Source: Chloroflexota bacterium (GTDB lineage Bacteria > Chloroflexota > Anaerolineae > Aggregatilineales > Phototrophicaceae). From it: a DNA stretch of 43,354 nucleotides. The position numbers and the translations under genes were made by a program. The number at the start of each line of letters is the position of its first letter. Position 1 is the stretch's first letter. Under the pieces are notes generated by a model, which saw nothing but the letters and a program-made list of their open reading frames with translations, was not told where the DNA came from and searched no databases. Below are positions 10,434 to 17,270 of this stretch, piece by piece. The DNA is taken from positions 1-43,354 of the forward strand of contig WTGO01000095.1 of assembly GCA_011523515.1 (NCBI GenBank). Reading direction: 5' to 3'.

Positions 10434-12650
10434 TCAACCGGTGTTGCGGCGGCGCGCCTCAACCACGTTGGGCACCAGATCGATCAAGTTGAGGATGCGC
10501 GTCAGCTGCTGGTTGCTGGATATTTCCAATTGCAGATTGAGCGTGGCGATGTGCTGGCGCGTGCTGACGTCAATCGAGGCGATGTTCACGCGCTGGTCGG
10601 CGATGATTGTGCTGATTTCGCGCAAGAGTCCTTCGCGATCGTAGGCGACTACTTCAACCGGGACCAGGTAGCGCTGCGCTTCGTCCTCCGGCCCCCAAGA
10701 GACATCGATCAGGCGCTCAGTCTCGCGCGTGGCGGCGATATTCGGACAGTCTTCACGATGCACGGTGACGCCGCGGCCGCGCGTAATATAGCCGGTGATG
10801 TCGTCGCCCGGCATGGGCGCGCAGCAGCGAGCCAGGTTCACCAGCAGACCGCCAGCGCCCATAATGCTGACGCCTTTGGCAACATTGGCCCCGGCCGGTT
10901 TGGAGCGCGGCTTCAGCAGGTCGTCGTCGCTAACTTTCTCGGCGGATTTGCGGCGTTCGTCTTCCAGGACGCGATTGGTAATCTGCGGGCCCGTGACATC
11001 GCCGGCGCCGATAGCGGCCAGGAAATCGTCCAGCTTATCGAAATTATGCAGCTTGGCTACCGACTCGAAGGTGACTTTTTCCAGCACGCCCAGGCGCTTG
11101 AGCTCGCGCTCGAGCACTTCGCGGCCCATGATGATGTGCTTGTCGCGGTTTTGTTTGCGCAGCCAGTGGCGTATCTTGGTTCGCGCGCGGTTGGTGATGG
11201 CGTAATCAAGATCGGTGTTGAGCCAATCCATGCTCGGTCCACCGCGCTTGGCCGTCAGGATCTCCACCTGGTCGCCCATTTGCAGCTTGTAATTCAGCGG
11301 CATCAGGCGCCCGTTGACCTTGGCGCCGCGACAGCGATTGCCCACGTCGGTATGAATGTGATAAGCGAAGTCGATAGGGGTGGCGCCGACGGGCAGGTCG
11401 ATGATGTCGCCGTTGGGCGTCACGCTGTATACGCGGTCTTGAAACACCTCGGACTTGACCGTATCGACGAATTGGGAGGCGTCATTCAGTTCGGGCCCAA
11501 ACTCCATCAGCCGGCGCAGGTATTCGAGCCGCTGTTCGAAGGCTTGGTCGTGGCCGTCTTTGCCTTCCTTGTAGCGCCAGTGGGCGGCGATGCCGTATTC
11601 GGCGTCCTCGTGCATTTCCCAGGTGCGGATCTGTACCTCGACGGTTTTGCCTTCATCATCGTGCACGGCGGTGTGGAGGCTGCGATAAAAGTTGTCTTTG
11701 GGATTGGCGATATAGTCATCGAACTCGCCAGGAATAGGCCGCCAAAGATTGTGCACTATGCCGAGCGCCAGATAGCATTCCGCCAGTGAATCGACCAGGA
11801 CGCGCATGCCGCGAATGTCGTAAATCTGCTCCAGCGGCAGGTCTTTCTTGGTCATCTTGTTGTAAATGCTGTAGATGTGCTTGGGCCGAGTGCTGATGGT
11901 CACATTCGTGATATTGGCTTTGCGCAGCTCCTTGGTCAGACGTTCCTTGATGCGGTCGACGTAGCGTTCGCGTTCGTCGCGCCGTTCGTCCAGGGCTTTG
12001 GCGATAGAACGATAGGCATTTTGATTCAAGTAACGGAAGCTGAGATCTTCCAATTCCCACTTCATCTGCCAGATGCCCAGGCGATTGGCGAGCGGCGCAA
12101 AGATGTCCATGGTTTCCTGCGCGACCGACTGCTGCTTGTGCCGCGGCATATAGCCGAGCGTGCGCATATTGTGCAGGCGGTCAGCCAGCTTTATCAGGAC
12201 GACGCGCACATCATCGCCCATGGTCAGCAGCATCTTGCGAATATATTCCATTTCGCGGTTGATAGCGCTGGAGCGGCGCGTATCGCCTCCCGCCGACACA
12301 TTCTTAATCGGCAGGTTCTTCAATTTGGTGACGCCATCCACCAGCTTGGCGATGGCGCCCCCGAATTCGCCGCGCAGCAGCTCAATGCTGACCTCGCTGT
12401 CTTCCACGACATCGTGCAGTAAACCGGCGGCAACCGATTCCGAGTCCATCTTCATCTCGGCCAGGATGCTGGCCACGGCTACGCAGTGTGTAAAGTAGGG
12501 TTCGCCCGATTTGCGTCGTTGCCCGCTATGCGCTTGTTCAGCCCGTTGATAGGCGGCGGTTATCAGATCTACTTCGTGAGGCTTGAAGTCCGGCAGCGAG
12601 TTCAGCAACGACTCGAGATCGCGCGAATAGAGATCGACTGAAGTCAACAT
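10434..12650 (-). CDS. Bifunctional (p)ppGpp synthetase/hydrolase (RelA/SpoT homolog)
   Basis: Makes and degrades the stringent-response alarmone ppGpp; 738 residues, full length for a Rel enzyme. Order of domains: HD hydrolase (about 30-185) with an intact HD pair at 79-80 in LLHDVVED and the KLADRLHNMRTL segment; nucleotidyltransferase synthetase (about 225-345) with YDIRGMRV and TVEVQIRT carrying the catalytic Glu338; TGS (about 403-465); a middle region with a conserved CCAPMPGD; and a C-terminal ACT domain (about 662-735). Both activities should be present. The ATG at 12650 has AAGGTGA just upstream; the ATG 33 bases further out has none. It leads the transcription unit with the DUF3524 glycosyltransferase. 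Confidence 0.95.
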   Translation of the reverse strand: MLTSVDLYSRDLESLLNSLPDFKPHEVDLITAAYQRAEQAHSGQRRKSGEPYFTHCVAVASILAEMKMDSESVAAGLLHDVVEDSEVSIELLRGEFGGAIAKLVDGVTKLKNLPIKNVSAGGDTRRSSAINREMEYIRKMLLTMGDDVRVVLIKLADRLHNMRTLGYMPRHKQQSVAQETMDIFAPLANRLGIWQMKWELEDLSFRYLNQNAYRSIAKALDERRDERERYVDRIKERLTKELRKANITNVTISTRPKHIYSIYNKMTKKDLPLEQIYDIRGMRVLVDSLAECYLALGIVHNLWRPIPGEFDDYIANPKDNFYRSLHTAVHDDEGKTVEVQIRTWEMHEDAEYGIAAHWRYKEGKDGHDQAFEQRLEYLRRLMEFGPELNDASQFVDTVKSEVFQDRVYSVTPNGDIIDLPVGATPIDFAYHIHTDVGNRCRGAKVNGRLMPLNYKLQMGDQVEILTAKRGGPSMDWLNTDLDYAITNRARTKIRHWLRKQNRDKHIIMGREVLERELKRLGVLEKVTFESVAKLHNFDKLDDFLAAIGAGDVTGPQITNRVLEDERRKSAEKVSDDDLLKPRSKPAGANVAKGVSIMGAGGLLVNLARCCAPMPGDDITGYITRGRGVTVHREDCPNIAATRETERLIDVSWGPEDEAQRYLVPVEVVAYDREGLLREISTIIADQRVNIASIDVSTRQHIATLNLQLEISSNQQLTRILNLIDLVPNVVEARRRNTG

Positions 12651-13071
12651 GACGCGGTCACCTTGAGGGACACGGTTAAGCATAGAGTAGCATATTCTGG
12701 CTTGCTTGTCGCGTCATTCAGGCGGAGGCAACGGCAGATGTTTGGTGAGCCCAGTCCAGCTTAATTCACCACAGAGGCGCAGAAGTAAATGCGAGTAAGT
12801 CATGCGACTCTTGTATCCGCGAAACTCAATGCCTTTTGCCACAGAGGACTCAGAGTGATATTGAGGGCACAGAGGATTTGGTTTTGCTTCGACGCTCGCG
12901 CAGCGGATTCCGCCGTCATTCTGTCTGGCGTTGACAGAATGTTTCTTAATGATTTACTCGGTGTCCTATTTTCCCCCTCGGTGTACTCGGTGGTAAGTTT
13001 TTCGTGACCTACTTGGTATTGCTGAGCTTGGTCGAACGGAAGGCGCGGCTGCCGTTTGCAGCGGACCGGCC
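12651..13071. other. Intergenic region carrying a repeat element
   Basis: This 421-base gap between prfB and relA (both on the minus strand) contains no gene I can support; the only open frame (12789-13007) runs through repeats. It holds the relA promoter side, the CACCACAGAG-type repeats at 12761-12997 and the CATTCTGTC/GACAGAATG hairpin at 12917-12941. Confidence 0.6.
12761..12997. repeat. CACCACAGAG-type interspersed repeat element with inverted ends
   Basis: TTCACCACAGAGGCGCAGAAG begins at 12765, a second block with CCACAGAGGACTCAGAG and GGGCACAGAGG spans 12839-12874, and the opposite orientation, CTCGGTGTACTCGGTGGTAAG, closes the element at 12977-12997. In the middle is a perfect 9-bp inverted repeat, CATTCTGTC (12917-12925) with GACAGAATG (12933-12941). 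The same unit, in the same facing arrangement, recurs at 36921-37080. There is no transposase, so it is a non-autonomous or degenerate element. Confidence 0.6.
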
Positions 13072-14157
13072 TTAACCGCTGACTTTATGTCGCAAGTAGG
13101 CTTCAATGAATTCACCCAGGCGGCCGTCGAGCACAGCGGTGGTGTTGCCGATTTCGACGCTGGTGCGATGGTCTTTGACCATCTGGTAGGGGTGCAGCAC
13201 GTAAGAGCGAATCTGATTGCCCCAGCCGGCGTCGACGTTTTCGCCTTTAAGCTCGGCCATTTCCGCTTCCTGGCGGGCGCGCTCCATTTCAAAGAGCCGC
13301 GCCTTGAGAATCTGCATGGCGCGGTCGCGGTTCTGCGCCTGGCTGCGCTGGTTTTGGCATTGCACCACGGTGCCGGTGGGCAGGTGGGTGATGCGCACGG
13401 CGGTGTCATTCTTCTGCACATGCTGCCCGCCGGCGCCGCTGGCGCGATAGGTGTCGACGCGGATGTCGCGATCCTCGACTTCGATTTCGATATCGCTCTG
13501 GATATCGGGCCACAGCTCCACCTTGGCGAAAGACGTATGCCGGCGGCTGGCGCTATCGAATGGGCTGAGGCGGACCAACCGATGCACGCCCTCTTCGCTC
13601 CGCAAATAGCCGTAAGCGTATTCGCCTTTTACGCTGACGGTTACGCTTTTGAGGCCGGCTTCGTCGCCGTTGCTGCGGTCGAGTATCTCCGCCTTGTAGC
13701 CATTCTGCTCCATCCAGCGCAGGTACATGCGCTCGAGCATTTCCGCCCAGTCCTGCGCGTCGACGCCACCGGCGCCGGCGTGTATGGCGAAGATGGCGTC
13801 TTCGCTGTCATAATCGCCCGCCAGCATGGCTTGCAGGGACATGGCCTCGACTGTTTCGCCCAGCGCCACGGTTTCCGCTTCCAGCTCGGCCTGCATATCG
13901 GCATCGGCGATCTCCGCCAGTTCAATGGCGTCGGCGATGCGGTCGGCGAGGCTCCCCCAACGGTCGACGACAGACCGTAGCTTCGCGAGGCGCTGCATCG
14001 TTTTCTGCGCGGTATCGGGATTATTCCAGAAATCGCTCTCGCTGGCATCGCTCTCGAGCGCGTCAATCGTCTGCAGCTTGCCGGCGATGTCAATCCGCGA
14101 CATCAACTCGTCGATTTGCCGCTTGAACTCGCTTAGCTGGCTGATGATATTGTCCAT
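13072..14157 (-). CDS. prfB: Peptide chain release factor 2
   Basis: Recognises UAA/UGA stop codons and triggers peptide release; 361 residues. The catalytic GGQ is in RASGAGGQHVQKND, and the anticodon-like tripeptide SPF (VRLSPFDSASR) marks it as RF2 rather than RF1. Most bacterial prfB genes carry a programmed frameshift at a UGA near codon 25. Here the N-terminus, from MDNIISQLSEF through the conserved FWNNP, is in one frame with no stop, so that autoregulation is absent. It is third in a unit with ftsY and the RNA methyltransferase, 25 bases after the latter. No clear ribosome-binding site is seen directly before the ATG. Confidence 0.95.
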   Translation of the reverse strand: MDNIISQLSEFKRQIDELMSRIDIAGKLQTIDALESDASESDFWNNPDTAQKTMQRLAKLRSVVDRWGSLADRIADAIELAEIADADMQAELEAETVALGETVEAMSLQAMLAGDYDSEDAIFAIHAGAGGVDAQDWAEMLERMYLRWMEQNGYKAEILDRSNGDEAGLKSVTVSVKGEYAYGYLRSEEGVHRLVRLSPFDSASRRHTSFAKVELWPDIQSDIEIEVEDRDIRVDTYRASGAGGQHVQKNDTAVRITHLPTGTVVQCQNQRSQAQNRDRAMQILKARLFEMERARQEAEMAELKGENVDAGWGNQIRSYVLHPYQMVKDHRTSVEIGNTTAVLDGRLGEFIEAYLRHKVSG

Positions 14158-14182
14158 TGTTGGCGGGGGCGCTGGCCCGGCT

Positions 14183-14989
14183 TCACCTTTCTATGTTGTG
14201 GCGGCAGGCGCACCGTTGCCGAAAGCGCTCGTACATGAGAATCGCGCCGCTGACCGATACATTCAGTGAGTCGGTTAGACCGCCGGCCATCGGTATCCGC
14301 ACGAGCTGGTCGGCCTGTTTCAGCCAGTAGTGCGGCAGCCCCAGGTCCTCCGAACCCAGTATGATGGCGGTCTCGCCTCGAAATTCCAGCTCAAAGAGGC
14401 TTGTGGCGCCGTCGACGGCAGCGGCGACAATCCGGAAGCGCTTCTCACGCAAGTAGGCGAGAGCTTCTCCGCCGCCCAGCCTGTATACATTTTCACGGAA
14501 GCATGCGCCGGTGCTGCTGCGAATAACATTGGGATTATAGAGGTCGAGGGCGCTATCGACCAGTATGACGGCGTCGATGCCGGCGGCGTCCGCTGTGCGC
14601 AGCAAGGCGCCTACATTGCCCGGAACGCTCAGCTTCACCAGGACGACGATATGATTGGGCGCCGCGCTGCTGATATGCGCAAGTCCTTTGGCCGGCCGGC
14701 TGTGCAGGATCGCCACCATGCCGGCGGGATTCTCGCGATAACTGATGGAATTCAGAAGCTGCGGCGTGACCTGATACGACTCGACTTCGCCCCAGGTAGG
14801 CGCCGCGGCGATCTCCGGACAATACAGCACATAGTCGACGGTGTAGCCGCACGCGAGCGCCCGCTGCAAGTCGCGTTCGTAGTCGATGAGAAAGCGCTGC
14901 GCCTGGACGCGGCCGCGCTTGCTGCGCAGGCGTTTGACTAGTTTGATTTTGCTGTTTTGCTCGCTGGTGATGCGCAAGGGATTGGTCAA
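14183..14989 (-). CDS. SpoU/TrmH-family RNA 2'-O-methyltransferase
   Basis: A 268-residue SAM-dependent methyltransferase with the knotted SPOUT fold. All three family motifs are visible: motif 1 VPGNVGALLRTADAAG (Asn125, Arg131), motif 2 ILGSEDLGLP (211-219) and motif 3 IPMAGGLTDSLNVSVSGAI (from 232). The N-terminal 100 residues resemble the substrate-binding domain of 23S rRNA methyltransferases such as RlmB and TsnR, so an rRNA target is more likely than tRNA, but the modified base is not predictable. Its ATG overlaps the ftsY stop by four bases (ATGA), so translation is coupled. Confidence 0.9.
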   Translation of the reverse strand: MTNPLRITSEQNSKIKLVKRLRSKRGRVQAQRFLIDYERDLQRALACGYTVDYVLYCPEIAAAPTWGEVESYQVTPQLLNSISYRENPAGMVAILHSRPAKGLAHISSAAPNHIVVLVKLSVPGNVGALLRTADAAGIDAVILVDSALDLYNPNVIRSSTGACFRENVYRLGGGEALAYLREKRFRIVAAAVDGATSLFELEFRGETAIILGSEDLGLPHYWLKQADQLVRIPMAGGLTDSLNVSVSGAILMYERFRQRCACRHNIER

Positions 14990-15906
14990 CCTGTCTCGTC
15001 GTCCTCGTCGTCAAAGAGGCTCTCGACGAAGAATTCGGGTGTAAAGAGCACCAGATCGTCGACGCCTTCTCCCAATCCCAAATAGTGTACGGGCAGGCCC
15101 AGGTCATGAAAGATTGAGAACACCATGCCGCCTTTGGCTGTGCTGTCGAGTTTGGTGACGATGACGCCGCTGACGCCCGACGATTCCTGGAAACTCTTGG
15201 CTTGCTCGATGGCGTTTTGGCCGGTGGTTCCATCCAGCACCAGCAAGACTTCATGTGGCGCGCCGGTCACTACCTTGCCCGACACCTCGCTGATTTTGGT
15301 GAGCTCGCGCATGAGATTGTAGTTGTTCTGGAGCCGTCCAGCAGTGTCGATAAGCAGCACATCGTAGCCGCGCGACTTGGCTGCGACGGTCGCGTCGTAG
15401 ACCACCGCTCCGGGGTCTGAGCCGGGTCGATTGGCGATCACCGGCACATCCACGCGCTTGCCCCAGGTCTGCAACTGTTCGATGGCGGCTGCGCGAAAGG
15501 TGTCGCCGGCGGCGATCATCACCTTGCGGCGCGACAAGTTCTGCAGACGGTGCGCCAGCTTGGCGATGGAGGTCGTCTTGCCCGATCCGTTGACGCCCAC
15601 CACCAGCACGATCGACAGTTCACGGCCCGAAATATCAAGCGCGGGCGGGAATTCCAGCAGGCCGGCCAAGTTCTCCTTGAGCGCGCCCTGGAGCTGGCTG
15701 GTCTTTGTCATGCCTTCGCCGCGCACACGGTCCTGCAAGGCGTCGATCACTTTCACGGTAGTGTCGAAGCCGACGTCGGCCTGGATCAGCAGCGTCTCCA
15801 TGTCCTCCCAGGTATCTTCGTCGATCTCCGTGTTGCCCAGCATCTGCGCGATGCGGCCGAAAAAGGACTGACGCGTTTTGGAAAGTCCGCGGCGAAAAAC
15901 TGCCAA
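14986..15906 (-). CDS. ftsY: Signal recognition particle receptor FtsY
   Basis: SRP receptor GTPase that docks ribosome-SRP complexes at the membrane; 306 residues. An N-domain helical bundle (to about 95) precedes the G-domain: P-loop GVNGSGKT (104-111), DTFRAAA, DTAG (187-190) and TKLD (251-254). The acidic A domain found in E. coli FtsY is missing, as in many short FtsY proteins. I chose the TTG at 15906, with AGGGGG about eight bases upstream, because the promoter -35/-10 boxes at 15944-15972 overlap the outer in-frame ATG at 15972. The C-terminus is acidic (DDEDDE). It is first gene of the unit ftsY, RNA methyltransferase, prfB. Confidence 0.95.
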   Translation of the reverse strand: MAVFRRGLSKTRQSFFGRIAQMLGNTEIDEDTWEDMETLLIQADVGFDTTVKVIDALQDRVRGEGMTKTSQLQGALKENLAGLLEFPPALDISGRELSIVLVVGVNGSGKTTSIAKLAHRLQNLSRRKVMIAAGDTFRAAAIEQLQTWGKRVDVPVIANRPGSDPGAVVYDATVAAKSRGYDVLLIDTAGRLQNNYNLMRELTKISEVSGKVVTGAPHEVLLVLDGTTGQNAIEQAKSFQESSGVSGVIVTKLDSTAKGGMVFSIFHDLGLPVHYLGLGEGVDDLVLFTPEFFVESLFDDEDDETG

Positions 15907-15943
15907 GTAAGGCCCCCTGCTGCGCCTGCGATTGCAAGCCGCG

Positions 15944-15972
15944 ATTATACCGTCTGGCTCAAGGGTCAACAA
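15944..15972 (-). promoter_or_regulatory. ftsY promoter
   Basis: On the minus strand TTGTTG (15967-15972) is followed after 17 bases by a perfect TATAAT (15944-15949). The predicted transcript start is near 15937, about 30 bases before the TTG start of ftsY. It is back to back with the candidate promoter of the FHA gene. Confidence 0.6.
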
Positions 15973-16002
15973 TGCGTGTTCGTGGCGAAAATAATATTGC
16001 TG

Positions 16003-16008
16003 TATAAT
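16003..16008 (+). promoter_or_regulatory. -10 box for the FHA regulator operon
   Basis: A perfect TATAAT lies 56 bases upstream of the FHA gene start. The matching -35 region (TTCGTG at 15979-15984, 18-base spacer) is poor, so the promoter may depend on an activator. Confidence 0.4.
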
Positions 16009-16064
16009 TGTAACTGACTGAGACCATAAGCAGTCTTGGCAAATGGCGAAGGCGAGTCATTCAA

Positions 16065-16760
16065 ATGTCCCAAACAAGCGATGAATTTCCGGTCATTGTT
16101 TGGCTGGACGGTTCCTTGTCCAACCCCCATTGGGTCGTTGATAGCCCGGAGATGCTGCTGGGCCGGGACGATGGCTGCGACATTGTGATACCGGTGCGGC
16201 AGATTTCACGGCAGCATGTGAAAATCATGCTGGAAGGCGGCGCCTGCGTCATCGAGGATATGCGCAGCAAGAATGGCACCTGGGTTAACGGCTATCGCCT
16301 GACCGGTATGCGGCAGCTGGAAGACGGCGACGAAATCCGCATCGCCAAAGATATTCGCTTGCGGTTTGTGGGCTCGGGCGCGACCGCTCCCGCGACCACG
16401 CGCGTACTGCCCGATGTCATTCCCTCTGGCGCCATGACGGGTCTGCGTATGCGTCTCGATCCGGAATCGCGCGAGGTCGTTATCCGCAACGAACCGGTAG
16501 ATCCGCCACTGAGCTTGCCGCAATATCGCCTGCTGGAGATTCTCTTCGCCAGCCAGGGCGGCGTTTGCAGCCGCAGTGATGTCATGGACGCCGTCTGGCC
16601 CGACGCCATGGGCCTGGGTGTTAGCGAACAAGCGATTGACGCCCTGGTGCGGCGCCTGCGCGATCGCCTGGCGGAGATTGACAGCGAGCATCAGTATATC
16701 GTCACCGTTCGCGGCCACGGTTTCCGACTGGACAATCCTCAAGATGAACCAGCCGAATGA
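16065..16760 (+). CDS. FHA domain / winged-helix transcriptional regulator
   Basis: A 231-residue soluble protein with two domains. Residues 20-105 are a forkhead-associated domain that binds phosphothreonine: LLGRDD (Gly33, Arg34), ISRQHV (Ser48, Arg49, His51) and SKNGTWVNG (Asn70, Gly71) are all intact. Residues 148-223 are an OmpR/PhoB-type winged helix (LSLPQYRLLEILF ... VRGHGFRLD). It therefore probably binds DNA in response to a Ser/Thr kinase, without a receiver domain. Mycobacterial EmbR has related parts in the opposite order. No kinase gene is in the window. Its stop overlaps the HNH gene start by four bases, so the two are coupled. Its targets are unknown. Confidence 0.88.
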   Translation: MSQTSDEFPVIVWLDGSLSNPHWVVDSPEMLLGRDDGCDIVIPVRQISRQHVKIMLEGGACVIEDMRSKNGTWVNGYRLTGMRQLEDGDEIRIAKDIRLRFVGSGATAPATTRVLPDVIPSGAMTGLRMRLDPESREVVIRNEPVDPPLSLPQYRLLEILFASQGGVCSRSDVMDAVWPDAMGLGVSEQAIDALVRRLRDRLAEIDSEHQYIVTVRGHGFRLDNPQDEPAE

Positions 16761-17227
16761 AGTATCAAGACTTTCTTGATAGCGCAGCGCTCGAGCAGTA
16801 TGCTTGGGCTTTGAATTCGCGCGCCAAACAGGCCAACGCCTTGGGTCGGCTTGGCGCTTGCGATCTACGCGACCGCATTCTCGAATCCGGCGGTCTGTGT
16901 GAATGGTGCGGCCTTAGCCTGGTCAATGCCCACTTTGAGTTGGACCACATTATCAGCCTGCGGCAGCGCGGCAGTAATACAGCCGAGAACTTGGTGGTTG
17001 CTTGCCCGGACTGCAATCGAAAGAAAGGGCAAAAGCACCCGGCTCGCTTTGCCGCCGAGATTAGCGCGAAACGTCGCCGCAAGACAGCGCTGGTCGACCG
17101 GATACTTCAGCATTATGCTATGACCGCGGTTGAGCAGGCGTCGCTATTTTCTGAGCCCGCCAGCCGTACGGAATCGAACACCGATAACAGCCGCGATAAT
17201 TCGGAAGCGCCACATTATCGCTGGTGA
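16757..17227 (+). CDS. HNH endonuclease domain protein
   Basis: A 156-residue protein whose middle is a classical HNH nuclease fold: zinc knuckle CEWC (Cys48, Cys51), the catalytic LDHIISL (Asp63, His64), Asn78, and the second knuckle CPDCN (Cys83, Cys86, Asn87). All key residues are present, so it should be an active, metal-dependent DNA nuclease. The C-terminal 50 residues are polar and look disordered. It overlaps the FHA gene by ATGA and is followed closely by the helicase gene. It resembles neither a Cas9-type nor a homing-endonuclease HNH beyond the motif, and its biological target is unknown. Confidence 0.85.
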   Translation: MKYQDFLDSAALEQYAWALNSRAKQANALGRLGACDLRDRILESGGLCEWCGLSLVNAHFELDHIISLRQRGSNTAENLVVACPDCNRKKGQKHPARFAAEISAKRRRKTALVDRILQHYAMTAVEQASLFSEPASRTESNTDNSRDNSEAPHYRW

Positions 17228-17270
17228 CCGCGTGGGCATTTGAATGCCTGCCCGGCACGGGAGCAATTAC

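Noticed and set aside
10410..11789. A 459-residue plus-strand open frame opposite relA/spoT
   Set aside because: Shadow of a full-length RelA/SpoT gene; no domain or ribosome-binding site.
12789..13007. Plus-strand open frame of 72 residues
   Set aside because: It runs through the repeat units and palindrome and has no ribosome-binding site.
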